A DNA stretch of 64,000 bases from Plicaturopsis crispa FD-325 SS-3 (lineage: Eukaryota > Basidiomycota > Agaricomycetes > Amylocorticiales > Amylocorticiaceae), in NCBI GenBank assembly GCA_000827205.1, contig KN832572.1, positions 358,224 through 422,223 on the forward strand. Direction: 5' to 3'. The notes under the pieces were generated by a model. It did no database searches. It was not told where the DNA came from and worked only from the letters and a program-made list of their open reading frames with translations. Below, piece after piece: positions 1 through 11,685 of this stretch. How positions within the stretch are numbered: the stretch's first letter is position 1; the number at the start of each line of letters is the position of its first letter. Position numbers and translations under genes: made by a program.

Positions 1-1020
1 GATTTTGACCTAGCAAGTTTGAACTATCTAGGACCCGTCACTGATTTGACACTCATCGAGTGAGCACCCCATGTTTGAAGCGCTGGCGGATACCGATATC
101 TCATGCGATTTAGCTTGCAATGCAACGGATACAGCGCTGGCGGGGTTGTCGGTAGCTCTCCAGCAGCCCTGGTTGCACCTGTCGCTGCAGGCTCTGACGT
201 CAAACTTAACTGGACGACTTGGCCTGACTCGCACATCGTTAGTAGACGATTATCATGATCACCACGCGATCAATATCTGACTTCGGTAGCCTTCATAGGG
301 TCCAATGATAACGTACATGGCTCTCGCTCCGTCAGACATCACGCAATGGCTTCCCGGTACAGAGTGAGATATCTTCACCCCCCGCCCGCATAACTTCTGA
401 GTAACTGACATGCCCGATGGTAGCGCTGTGTGGTTCAAAGTCGCCGAGGCTGGCAAAACGGCAGATGGCCTGTGGGCTTCCACTGATATACTATCGGCAG
501 ACGACAGCATATACACATTCACGGTGCCTGCAAACCTGAAGCCCGGACAGTACCTAGTTCGGCACGAGATGTGCGTATTTCTGTATTGCGCACAGTTGTG
601 CATTTCCAAGCTAATCTGTCTATTTAGCATCGCACTGCACGCCGGCACGTAACGATATAATTGGCAATCCTCGCGTTACTAATTTTCAGTTCTGATCCAC
701 AGCCTACGAATATCCCGGTGCCCAGTTCTACCCGTCATGCCTCCAGCTCCAGGTAACAGGCTCCGGCACGCAAAGCCCGACTTCTTTCGTTTCCTTCCCG
801 GGTGCGTACACGCCTGACACACCCGGCATTGTGTACGATGCCTACACGAGTGCGTACCCACTGTGTCGTCGATTTCGATCATAGCTTCTGAATGTCTTAT
901 CTAGATACGAGTGCATACCCTATTCCTGGACCTCCCGTGTAAGTGCTCTCTGCGTGTCGAATGTTTCGCTTGCAAATGGGTACTGAACATGTCAACATTC
1001 ACAGCTGGACCGGGAATTAA
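1..1020 (+). CDS. AA9 lytic polysaccharide monooxygenase (3' part)
   Basis: Secreted copper enzyme that cleaves cellulose oxidatively; the 5' end lies before the window. Exons read as 14-59, 114-237, 299-363, 424-570, 628-644, 703-849, 905-938 and 1005-1020, and the first 13 bases look like an intron end. Family landmarks in order: GPVTD, DLQCNGYSAGG, KLNWTTWPDSH, GPMITYMA, AVWFKVAEAG, RHEIIALHA (second copper His), GAQFYPSC (axial Tyr), VSFPGAYTPDTPGI and PIPGPPVWTGN before TAA. The signal peptide and N-terminal copper His are not in view. The 628 exon stays in frame with the 703 exon only if the intron starts with GC at 645; the GT at 649 would shift the frame. The reading is otherwise clean. 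No cellulose-binding module follows. Confidence 0.9.
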
Positions 1021-1518
1021 GCGACCCGCTTCGATGTTTTTTTCTTATAACACTCTTCGCAAGCGTCTTCCTCCAATGCAGAAGATCTCCAAATTATCCT
1101 GTTTTTTGTGGTGGACACGGTTTGTCATTTACGAGTCCACTTTCTCTAGGAATGAATTGTACAATGTTCGATCGCATTGATACCTTGACCCCTTCAGCGT
1201 TCTCGATACGGGAAGGGGTACGCCGAATTAAAGTTTCAAACCTTTTGCCTTGCTTCCGGGAGTTGCTTACCGCCGGCCGCGCTTGTTTCCTCCCGAACCG
1301 ACTTCGTCAAAAAATGAGCCTTCTCCGTCATGCTTCGTCTCTTCCAAAGAGCTCCCGGTTTTGCAAGCCACCACGGATTGACATCCGGGTAGCCTTTCCA
1401 TCTTGCAACCGAGAACGAGAATTCCGCAGCTTCAACCAACAGGGTTTCGAGGAGATGTGGGCTGGGGAGCTTAAAGCACCAGAGACGGTACCGTTTCTTC
1501 TCTACTCGTCTTGCAAGA
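1021..1518. other. Intergenic, no gene seen
   Basis: This is 3' flank of the LPMO gene and 5' flank of the transporter. Open frames run through it, for example 1122-1535, but they show no recognisable motif and run into the transporter start. Confidence 0.5.
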
Positions 1519-3724
1519 ATGCGGGTGGACGTTGAATCTGTGACTGCTAGTGCTCACTCTCAACCTTCGCCAGTAGATATCGAACATGAACCTGTAGCGG
1601 AGGATGACCCCCGATTATGGTCAACGTTTCGGAAGGCAAGTTCTACTCTTGCCAGGTGTTTTCCCGATGCTTACCGCCTACGTTAGCGGCTGATCCTGAT
1701 CGCTGTTTCATTTGCATCGCTGATAGCAACACAGGCGGCCAACATACAAAATCGTGTGTTCCAATTCTCTTTCATTAGTCGGGTGTCCTCAACATAAGCA
1801 TGATTTCAGCGGGCGTCATGCATATAGAAGAAGAGATGAACGCCTCGAGCTCGGAAGTTAGTTGGAGCCTCTCTGTATTCATCCTCTTGCAGGGATTGTT
1901 TCCCTTCATATGGAGTGCTGTCAGCGAAATAAAAGGTCGAAAGGTTGGTGCATTGATTTGTTGTTTTACAGCTCGACGTACTAAATGCGAACGCGTGTAG
2001 ATAGTCTACCTGACCTCGATGACCCTCTTCACCATTGGATCCACGGCTGTCGCGCTTGCCCCAACCATGCCTGTCGTCATAGGCATGCGATGCATAGAGG
2101 GTGCAGGGTGCGTCTGACGTTGCTATAATGGCAATGATGTTTCTGATAGAGTCTGCTAGCGGAAGTGCCGTCTTCGCCATCGGCGCGGCGACACTTGCGG
2201 ACATCTACGAAGTAGCTGACCGTGGCTCCGTCATGGGTCTATACCACGCTGCACCTTCTTTAGGCCGGGCGCTCGCTCCCTTGCTCGGCGGGGCCCTCTC
2301 TCAGGGTTTTTCGTGGCGTGCTATATACTGGGATCTCGTCATTTTCGGGAGTGTGCTTGCGCTCGTATTCTTGCTCTTTTACAAAGATACCTTCAGGAGA
2401 GAACGGAGCCTAACATACCAATTGGCGCTCTCTCGGCGAGAAAAAGACCTAATGTATACCGCTTATCTCATTTTCGCCGGATACTACTTTGCTGACCTGG
2501 ATCTCGACAGGACGAAACGCAGTGTAAGCGAGCGAGGCCCACCGCGAATTCCTTCACCAGAACTTCCTCCGGCAATAATGCTGCGAGAAATCGTCGGCGA
2601 CTCCAAACAGTACAATCTCACCATGATGACTACTGTTCGCGATGATGAGGCCTCGCGCAAAGACACTGTCGTGTACAAGATTGATCTGGGTACTGTCCCC
2701 CCTGGTCGAGAGGTAGCGGGCACGAAAGTCGCGGACTTGCAGTTGTCGTTCCGCGATGTGAACCCTCTCAAGCCGCTGTGGCGCGTGCTGCGAAGAGTGC
2801 ATAATCTTGCTATCCTTACAAGCTCCGGTGCGGTTGTTATCGTTGCGTTCGGGCATCACAGTGCTAACAGCAATATAGCTTTGATATTTGGTTTCTTCTA
2901 TAGTATCTCATACACGACTGGGCGGACCCTTGGGCGCGCTTATGGTTATAATTCTCTCGAGATCGGACTAGTGCTTTTTAATTACGGGATTGGTGCGCTG
3001 TCGCTGAGACTGGTATCGAAAATTGATCGCTCGCTCACACACAGGACAGGGACGATTTGTGGGAGCCTCCTGGGTGGCAAGTGGTCAGACGTCGTTGTCG
3101 CACGGATGACACATAGCAACGGCGGTCGATATTATCCGGAGGTGAGCTTCATCTTCCGTAGCGCACTTGCTTTTCGCTGACTTACTGACATTATCCAAGA
3201 TGCGACTCCAGAGTACAAAGATAATGATGCCCCTTCTCCCCTTCGCTGTTGCGGGTTACGCTTGGAGCTGCCAAAAGCATCTTCATATTGCCGCCATCTG
3301 CATCATGTTATTTCTGGCGGGCTTCTTCTCCATGCAAGTACTTTTTTCCTCAGTAGCCCGCGCTAAACTCAGATGTTCCTGGATAGGTGGATATACTCGA
3401 GCACACTCTCCTATATCGTGGATGCGAACACCGGTCGCTCTTCTATGGCAGTTGCAGCTGACGGTTTGTTTCGTGGGATCGCCGCCTTCGTGGCAGCTGA
3501 GATAGCTATTCCTCTACAGGTCTGATTTCATGCTTAAGTTTTACCAAGGCAAAACCTCGGTCTACTCACATGCATCCATATAGGATAATATTGGTGATGG
3601 GGGCCTGTATACTATGTGGGCAGCGCTTCTGCTGGTCGGGGAGCTGCTCATTCTGATGACTATACGGCAAGGGTCATGGTGGAGGGAAAGGTCGCAAAGA
3701 CGGGATGAAATGCAAGGAAACTAG
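1519..3724 (+). CDS. MFS multidrug/polyamine transporter (QDR/TPO type)
   Basis: Predicted 12-helix proton antiporter of the plasma membrane. The ATG at 1519 opens with an acidic cytosolic tail ending DDPRLWSTFRK, which is typical of this subfamily. Helix 2 to the loop 2-3 signature reads SEIKGRKVG. Helix 4 reads GSAVFAIGAATLADIYE, followed by RGSVMGLYHAAPSLGRALAP and LLGGALSQGFSWRAIY, the antiporter motif-C region. A long charged central loop separates the halves, then come NLAILTSS, SISYTTGRTLGRAYGY and GGKWSD. The last helix, LYTMWAALLLVGELLILM, ends in a short basic tail. About eight introns are needed; for example donor 2108 to acceptor 2160 joins RCIEGAG to GSAVFAIG. No disabling change was seen. 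The substrate cannot be read from sequence. Confidence 0.8.
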
Positions 3725-4145
3725 TAGGCTTCGACATGTATCGTTAGACATTTCGCACGGAAATTAATTTTTTTCTTGTTCCCAGAAGCTCACTTGCGGT
3801 CACTTCGGTGTACGTGCTTCACCCGAGTTTCTCATCGGAGGTGACGGCGGCCCGAAAGCCTGCCAATACCGTTGCGCGATCCGTGCCTCATCTCCCCAGT
3901 CGCACGAATAGGACTCCGATGGGAGAGCGCAAGCGTGAAATTTGTCAAACTGCAATTGCGGTTGCTCTGGGTGGTTGCACCCAGAGAAATGTGGGTGAGC
4001 ACGTTTTTCTTGAGTCCCATATTGGCGAACTATCTCACTCGCCTTCCATCCTTACTCCCAGGCTAAATGAATATGAACTGTCAAGTATCACTGTGGCCAT
4101 CATCTATCCGATACGCTAGTATCGCACTTGCCAACTTTACCGGCA
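3725..4145. other. Intergenic with one perfect hairpin
   Basis: No supported gene. Positions 3965-3986 form a perfect 9-bp stem (CTCTGGGTG/CACCCAGAG) with a 4-nt loop, lying in transcript flank of either neighbour. Nothing else stands out. Confidence 0.5.
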
Positions 4146-4939
4146 ATGGATCCAGAAAGCGTCCCCATGAGCCCCACTGCGGGTGACTCGCAACCCGAAT
4201 CCCTTACCCCAACACTGAATGGCGGTTGCGAGCGGGACCCATTCCGTGATGCCCCACCTATGCCGCAGCCTCAGCGACCTCCAGTGTGGACGCGCAGCCT
4301 CTCGATGTCCTTCTCAGCCATGGCTGACCAGATTGCGGCTGCCTCGCAAGCGCTAGCACTCGTCCCCGAGAGCGCACCTGTTCAAGGCGAGCAGTCTCCA
4401 CAGGATCTACGTCCACTGCAAGAACGACTAGAAACCATCGTTCAGTCGCAAGAAAGGCTCGGGGTGGAGATCGAGACATTGAAGGGGAAGGCGATACTTC
4501 CGCAGGCAGAGATGCAGACGAGGACGGAGGCATTGGAGAAAAAGGTGGACGAATTATTCGCAGCCATGAAACTTGAGTGAGCGCTCGTACCTTGTCTGCA
4601 TCATAATATCTTGTTAATCTATACACACCCTCAGCGAGATGCGTCTATATGCGCGCCTTCATAATGCTACGGCCACAGTGAGCAAGATGCCGATAATGGC
4701 TCCTGCTATGGCGAACGGAAAACCGCCCCCGAATTTTCCGGCTACGAAAGGCGAATTCGAGCATCTGACAAGTACGTGTATTCGTAGCCTTCGCCTTCCT
4801 ACCTGTCTAACCTCAAAATCCCACGTACGGTTCAGAAGAGCGATACGAGGGCATCCTCAAGTCTTATGGGCTTCCGGCCAAGGGTGACACCAACGCTAAG
4901 AGGGAGGCTGTACGCGTTTTCATTGGTCTGCCTACATAG
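4146..4939 (+). CDS. Conserved small protein, unknown function
   Basis: Three exons: 4146-4576, 4635-4771 and 4836-4939. I do not recognise a named domain. The first exon encodes a Pro/Gln/Ser-rich, probably disordered head, then a heptad-patterned segment from about residue 85 to 140 (LQERLETIVQSQERLG and onward) that should form a coiled coil. The C-terminal part is more conserved in look: GEFEHLT, then KERYEGILKSYGLPAKG and EAVRVFIGLPT. Start chosen at the first ATG in frame, giving MDPESVPM. The stop TAG overlaps the stop region of the convergent AAA ATPase gene by 8 nt. Spacing and splice signals are regular, so it looks functional. Confidence 0.7.
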
Positions 4940-7196
4940 TTCGATTGAACATGTTGGTGAGGTCCACATTGTAACTGGGACGCATCATAGGGGGATCATA
5001 CATCTGCACTGGCGGCGGTGGGGGCAGAGGGAGGAACTGGCTGGTCGGTGGTCCGTAAAATAGGCCTGGTGGCTCGGATGGCTGTATCTCGGCACTGACC
5101 TTACCGTCTGCGATATTGACTATCACTGGGCGCTCTCCATCCTTCTTTGCCTGCTCTCTCGCTGTTTTGAGTCGTTGCTTCCTCTCCTCGGTCCGTTTCG
5201 CCTTGTCTGCCTTTTCGACGGTCTCTTGCTCGAGCCATTCACGCACAGACAGTGCAGCGCCAATGGGTTGCATCTTCCACATAAGAAGGTAGCCCTGGAG
5301 CTCCGCAGTGGAGAATATATGCGGCGGGATAGCATCGGCAAAGTATTCCGAAAGATCTGCCAGAGTCGCGAAAGTCTTCTCCGACGATTGTTGGTGACGG
5401 TCCAGAATTTCCTGCACCTCTTGGACTGGGTTAAGCAGGGCGTCTTGGAAGCGGGACTCCGGGTAGAATCGATCAAAGAGCGCGCGCGCTTGGAGTGTAG
5501 ATGCAAGTTTATACGGGATTTTGAGGTCAATTCGTCCGGGCCGCAGCATTGCAGGGTCTAATCGGTCATAGTAATTTGTCTGAAAATCATGCATTTCAGA
5601 ACTGATAAACGGCAAAGGGTATCTGTTGAAGACGCACCGTCGCGAAAAATAACTTGCCCTCCTCGCTGCCGACTCCGTCGATCATGTTCAGCAACCCAGA
5701 CAGCGTGACATTCGACTTTTTCCCGTGTGGAATGGTGAAGGGCGACGGGTAAGTTTGTTTGCGAGTTGGTAACATTTCATCATCTTCATCATCTTCTCGA
5801 GACGGGAATGCGCAGTCGATGTCTTCGATGAGCAAGATACTGTGCTTCGGTATAGATGCAGCGGCACGCTGCAAGAACGAGTCGTCGACACTACGAGAGA
5901 CATCGAGTGAGCTTTACAATGTGAGTTGCGGAGGACAACGTACAATCCAGACGCAAGAGAAAGGGAGTAAATCTCTAGGCCAAGCTCAGACGCCTGCGAC
6001 AGTGGGTCAGTGACACCTTGACGTCGAGATCGAATTTGAACTTACGATGGCATATATTGTTGATGCTAGTGAGCAATAAGCCCCGTCGTAAGCAATGATA
6101 TAAATAAAAGCGACAGAGGGACGGGCTCGCACTTTTCCCTGTTCCTGGGGGACCATGCAAGAGATACCCTCTATGATGAGGAATCCCCGCCTCTCTATAC
6201 CATTCCTCCATATCAAAGAAATCGCGCGCGTCTTTGAGGATGGATTCGAGTACACCGTCCTCAAGAATCAGAGAATTGAGCGGACGGTGGTGTTTCTGTT
6301 TCACGTTGCTCCAAACGAAGGTCCCGTATGTAGGCTACATCGAGCACATCAATTCGCGTCAATCTAGTAGCTAGAGTTCTATCTCGGACTCACGGTGTCC
6401 GCCGTGTGGATAATGACATTAGGCGCTGTGGTACTGGCGTATCGCCGGCGTGCTTCATCCACAAGGGAATGCAACACCGACATATCCCGAGAGAAAATCC
6501 TACACATGCATTAGCACTACTGTATATTTCGAAGGTGGAGAGAGTATTGATGGACCGACTTCAGCGTTATTTGTCCAAAGTTACTTCCTTCACTCTGCGT
6601 TTTCTTGTCAGTCTCGATCCACGACCCTCGCCAGCGGAAAAGGTGAGGTCGGCTGTAGGCTGGGACGTAGTCGACGTGGTTCTCTGATTCTGTCTTAGCG
6701 GTTCCAACGCCCCATCTGCGCTGTGAACTTTTTGCCGAGACGACAAAGTCCTGAGAGGTACGCCATACTTTCTCCTGTGTCTGGGATTTATCGGCGATAA
6801 TCAGAGTGACATTCGAAGTTGATCCCTGCACATCGCTCACCAGGAAAAGGAACATCCACTCAAATGCAGGGTCGGGGCTTATGAACTGCGCAGTGATAGC
6901 ATAGCCTAACATTAGGGCTATTATCAGACTACGAATGAATGCGAAAATCGAGTGGACGACGCACGGAGACTGAGCCTGTTCGTGAAGTAGTACCAGAGTC
7001 TACGAAGGGTTTCGATCAAGGATCCGAGGATGAACAGCTTTGCGCTCTCATAAACGTATTGCTGAGATATGCCTCCAAACAGCGACGTTGCGAAGGTCGA
7101 CGACATCAGTACTGGCGGAAGGGGGATTGGAGACCGATCTGCAACCCCAGGTTTTATACGCAGCTCCTTCGCCCGGGCGCGTAAACATGGACTCAT
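4932..7196 (-). CDS. BCS1-like AAA ATPase (copy 1)
   Basis: Member of the mitochondrial BCS1 chaperone family, which in yeast inserts the Rieske protein; expanded fungal copies often have unknown clients. N-terminal membrane region YVYESAKLFILGSLIETL is followed by the BCS1_N domain (WRTSQDFVVSA, YVPAYSRPHLFRW). The AAA core has Walker A GPPGTGKS at about 6128-6152, Walker B SILLIEDIDCAF, then VTLSGLLNMIDGVGSEEGK and the arginine-finger segment LDPAMLRPGRID. The sensor segment reads TNYYDRLD, where the sister gene has TNHIDRLD. The C-terminal tail is Lys/Glu-rich, then Pro-rich. Start is uncertain: ATG at 7196 adds about 30 residues before MSSTFATS (ATG 7106). Several short introns. Transcribed divergently from copy 2; its stop overlaps the convergent gene at 4932-4939. 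Confidence 0.85.
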
Positions 7197-8014
7197 ACTA
7201 CCTCGAGGCAAACATCCTGTGCAAGATCTCAGTACAAATGAGACATCCGTGCTTCTTTCCTATAGCAGGCGTCAGTTAGATTACCGCGAGGCAAACACCG
7301 ATCAGCTATCGAGTCACCTTTTGCACCGCTCAGTGCTCATTGGGGAAATGAGGACTTTTCAGATTGTGGCGGGGCCTCCAGTGGCAAGTTAATCGCAGAG
7401 TACACCGCGACTTGGATGGAGTACACGTTCCACACGCGTCAATATTAATCTTGCGTGTAACTGGAAGTGGTACGAGCTTGTCCGAGTCAAGGGCTCGTCA
7501 AGTTTGCCAGGCGTATAGACGATAAGCGAGGAGTCAAGCATACCAGGTCAAGCAATAATTGAATATGACTGCAATATGGATGTGGCAGGATCCGAGGCGT
7601 CATTGCAAGCGAGTGAGCGACGTCGACCAATATTTGAACCCCGCGGGACCGATCAGTACGAGAGCTTCAAATTGTATAGACCTGATTCAAGTTCAAGTTG
7701 TTCCAAAGTCTATTTCTTGGTTACGATGTACGGTCAGCTACATCCTATCCCAATGTAAGAGGATCCCGCTCTACTTGGACGGATATTGACCCTCGTTACC
7801 AGAAACTAACTCTATACCGCGCACGATAACAACAACGAAGATGGCAGACTCGTCCACTGGAGTCCCGACTCGGATCGGTACCGATGCAATGTGTAGCGCC
7901 CGCGGAGTCTCTATTGACAATTTGACATGGCCTTCTCGGCTGTGTCCTGAGCAATGCAGTGCTCTTTGTTTTTATCCCAGGACTTCGAGCTCGACCTGCC
8001 ATTGAGGAGCAAAA
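7197..8014. other. Shared divergent promoter region
   Basis: An 818-bp gap between the starts of two head-to-head AAA ATPase genes. Short open frames at 7559-7789 show no family motif. It should hold both promoters; I see no clear TATA box. Confidence 0.5.
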
Positions 8015-10147
8015 ATGAACGTTCAACGACCCCTGCGAACACTGGTGGGGCTGCCGCATTTGCTAGCAGGCTACGTGCACCAGCCATACGTCTACGAGCA
8101 CGCTAGGTACCTATTGGCCGGCACCCTTTTCGAGGCTGCGCGTCGATTGCTATCCTGGGTGGTCGAAAGGTTTAGATTCAGTTCGTGCCGTCTCAGGATC
8201 GCAAGTAGACTTCGCTGACGTGTATCCACAGGATACTCCTTGTCGGCCCATTTCGCAGAAGGGAACCCGTCCTACGAATGGATTGTGCACTTGTTGGTGC
8301 GTGCTCTGCGTGCTTGAATCAGACTGATATGGCTCACTGAATCTCATTCCCCAGACGCACGAAAAAGTATGGCAGCAGTCGCGTGACTTTGAGGTCACCG
8401 CGAGGAGCTCCCAGCGGAAATGGGGCGTCCGATTGAGCCCTGACGTCGAAGGAAATGCAGAATATGTTCCCACGTACGGCAGACCCCAGTTGTTTCGTTG
8501 GAAGGGTTACTGGGTTGAGGTGAGGCGGGGGTTAATGCCGGACAGGCAAATCAAATCAAGCCTCGCCTCCATGTTCGACCAAACGCCAGCGACACCTAGC
8601 ACCGGCCAGCAATTGTATCTCACGTGCGTCCACTTCTATTTGGGCGTGATAAAATCGAGCGGGACCACGAAACTAACAATATCGCTACACAGTATCTTTA
8701 CAAGAGATCTCTCTGTGCTGTCAGATTTAGTCGAAGAGTCTAGACGGCTGTACACGGAGACCAGCGAAAAAAGCATCATAGTGTACACATCGAACAACGT
8801 ACGTCTACATCTTTTTCAAGCTCGCAGATCTGTGCATCTAAGTCTGTCTCAGCACTGGGGTCCGATGCGGATATGGTCGGATGTCAAACGCAAAACGCAG
8901 AGACCGCTTGCATCGCTTGTGCTCGAGCCGGGGGTCCTGGACATGCTCTTGGTCGACGCGCGCGAGTTTTTCGCGACAGCGGATTGGTATCGCGAGTCTG
9001 GTATTCCGCATCATCGAGGCTACTTACTGCACGGGCCACCAGGGACTGGAAAGAGTATGTACCTTGCTAAGCCCTCGCTTTCTTTGTGACTTATCCTGAC
9101 AAATGCTCCAAGCATCGACAATATATGCATTGGTGAAGTCGTGCGGCACTAAGCTTATCCTCGTTCCCTCGACTGACAGCACCCCTCGACCAGGCAGGCG
9201 AACTTGGCCTCGAAATTTACACGCTTTCGCTAGCTTCACGCTCGTGAGTCCGATAATCTTGCATTCCTATTTTTTCCAACTTTATCCCAGGACGGACGAC
9301 GGTGTACTCCAGCGTGCCGTATCTTCCATGCACCGAAGCACAGTATTCTTCTTATCGAAGATATTGATTGTGCTTTCCCTGTGCTCCGCGATAGCGACGA
9401 CCACACCGAAACTGAAGATATTGATTCAGCCCTCGCCTCGGCGTATCATCCTGCACGCCCTGCACGCGACGCTCCTAGGTCTGCCGTGACTTTGTCCGGG
9501 CTGCTCAATGTCGTCGACGGCGTTGGCAGCGAGGAAGGCAAACTCTTCTTTGCTACGGTATGATGCCCCACAACATATTCCTGGTGGCTGCGCTCAGGCT
9601 TTCCCCGTAGACAAACCACATTGACCGTCTTGATCCTGCGCTTTTGCGCCCGGGCAGGATTGATGTGAAAGTGGAATACAGGCTCGCATCAAAGTACCAA
9701 GCCCGTCTGCTTTTCGAGCGATTTTTCCCGAGATCACGCTTTCCGGAGGCGTCGGGTCATGCAGATGCACTCGGCTCCCCCACTACCGCTGCAGCGAACG
9801 GTGCAACCGTGGACCTCGCGGCGTGCTTCGCAGACGCTATACCCGACCACCGTCTCTCCACTGCGGAACTGCAGGGCTACCTGCTCAGCAGGAAGATGAA
9901 CCCCGTGGACGCGGTCAAGGACGTGCACGAATGGGTGCAACGTGAGTGCGCGGAAAAGGAGAAGAAGGCATGCAGCGAGGAGAAGAAAAGACACGCTCGC
10001 GCCGCGCGGGAGCGGGCGCGGAAAGCGACCTTGCACCCTGGCTTTCCGGGTATTGCAGGCAACGGCTCTTCCGGCACGCTACCTACCCCGAACGGCAGTG
10101 CCTCTGCGCCTCTGCACCATCCTTCTTCATCCGGCTCGACATCGTAG
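8015..10147 (+). CDS. BCS1-like AAA ATPase (copy 2), one frameshift at Walker B
   Basis: Paralogue of the gene at 4932-7196. Order: N-terminal YVHQPYVYEHARYLL, BCS1_N (WQQSRDFEVTARSSQRKWG, YVPTYGRPQLFRW), then GIPHHRGYLLHGPPGTGK. A split exon joins as GKTSTIYALAGELGLEIY, the standard Walker A helix. Walker B SILLIEDIDCAFPV follows, then VTLSGLLNVVDGVGSEEGK and TNHIDRLDPALLRPGRID. The C-terminal tail is Lys/Glu-rich, then Gly/Ser/Pro-rich. Oddity: the frame that reads TDDGVLQRAVSS up to about 9328 and the frame that reads PKHSILLIEDID from about 9332 differ by one base loss or two-base gain, with no splice sites to bridge them. Everything else is clean, so this is either a very young pseudogene or a sequence error. 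Confidence 0.8.
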
Positions 10148-10614
10148 CATGTGGCACCGTGTCTTTCCATGTCATCTCCCAAGCGGACGATCCCTGCATG
10201 GGGATGATAGCCTCAACTCGACCCCCACCGTGGCTTCCGAAGTAACGGTTGCGCGCCTTTCTTGTGCGTACATAGCATAGTTAGTGAGATAAATCAAGCA
10301 ATCCTTGTGTATTTCTAACAATAGTGTCCGCTACGAAACAAGATTCGGTGGCACAAATATAAGTACGTGCAGAGGCAGGAGCAAAGGATTGAGAACGGTT
10401 GTGAAAGATCCGCGAACGCTATGGAAATCGTTCATGAATAGTGGCAGAACGATGCAAGGGGGGTGGGGAAGGAAGGCAATAGAACATTAGCATGAGATCA
10501 GCGCCAACGACAACAGGCTATGCCTACACGAGCGAGCAAGCGAGCACGAGAAGGATAACAGCAATCAAGCAAACCCAAGGGTCCATCCAGACGGGCTTGT
10601 GGCCCACCTAGTAC
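10148..10614. other. Convergent intergenic region
   Basis: Common 3' flank of copy 2 of the AAA ATPase and the Rho GTPase gene. No open frame with a recognisable motif and no repeat seen. Confidence 0.5.
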
Positions 10615-11685
10615 TCAACACACAACGCAGCACTTCCAGCCCTTCCCGGCGTCGTCCTCTTCTGCACCGCTCTTCGCGCTGCTTTTCCGCCTATGGTGCC
10701 CCCCGCCGCTGCCGCTAATTCCCTCGCGCATGAGCATGCTTGCACGCGTCGCAGCCTCGAAGACATCATCGACACCCTCGATCTTGAGCGCGGAGCATTC
10801 TTTGTACGCACGTGCGCCGATGGCTTGGGCGACGCGCTCGGCTTGGGCGCGTGAGACGAAGTTGGGTGACTCGGGGGACGGTCGCAGGTCCGCTTTGCAG
10901 CCAACGAGAAGGATAGGGATAGTCGGACCGCATATATTGCGCACTTCCTCTATCCACTGCGTGGGCAAACAGAATCGTTCAGCTTCACGAGGGTATCCGG
11001 AATGCCGAAAGACAATGCTACCTTTGTGGTGACATTCTCCAGGGAGTCCGGGGTGTCGATAGCAAATGCAATTAAAATGACGTGGGACTTGGAGTAGGAC
11101 AGTGGTCGTAGCCGCTGTTCCGGAACGTGTAAGGACTGGTCTTGGACGGGTATGTTAGATTGGCACTTACTTCATATTCCTCCTGTCCGCTGGACGGCAT
11201 CCGCACACTCAGCACACGCATGCAATATCACAAACGAGACGACGTACGCGGTATCCCACAGCGCTAACTGTACGGGCTTCCCGTCTAATCTGATTTCCGC
11301 GACGTAGTTTTCGAAGATAGCTGCAGCGCAAGGTGTGAATACCAGCATTCGTTCAGTATATATTGTGAATAATTGGACCCACTTGGTTGCTATCGATAGT
11401 AAGGACGTAACAAGGACGATGAAGCAGTGAGCATGAGCATGCTACGGGAGCTTTCGGCCACTCACGTATTCCTTTGGAAACTCGCCCAGAGCAAAAGAGC
11501 ACAACAGTGATGTCTTTCCGCAAGCACCTGAGTAGTAAATGAGCTAGATATACTCCAAGAAAGCGAACAGCGAAACGCACCGTCACCAACAATTACCAGC
11601 TTTCTCCGGATCTGGCAAACGACGCTAAGCGCTGTGGACACGCGACCAGCGACCGTGGCATACATACCGCGTTCTGGGAGGACAT
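10615..11685 (-). CDS. Rho-family small GTPase (Rho2-like)
   Basis: Membrane-anchored GTP switch controlling actin, polarity and wall synthesis. ATG at 11685 gives [18 protein letters not shown], then after introns [19 protein letters not shown] (P-loop), [16 protein letters not shown] (switch I), LALWDTAGQEEYE (switch II), [45 protein letters not shown] (the TKxD site in its Rho form) and [14 protein letters not shown] (SAK loop). The tail has a basic stretch HHRRKSSAK and ends KCCVVC, a CAAX box whose last residue Cys suggests farnesylation, with a neighbouring Cys that could be palmitoylated. Split into six or more short exons. [19 protein letters not shown]-type switch II points to the Rho2/RhoA group rather than Rho3 or Cdc42; the subgroup is inference. 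Confidence 0.9.
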
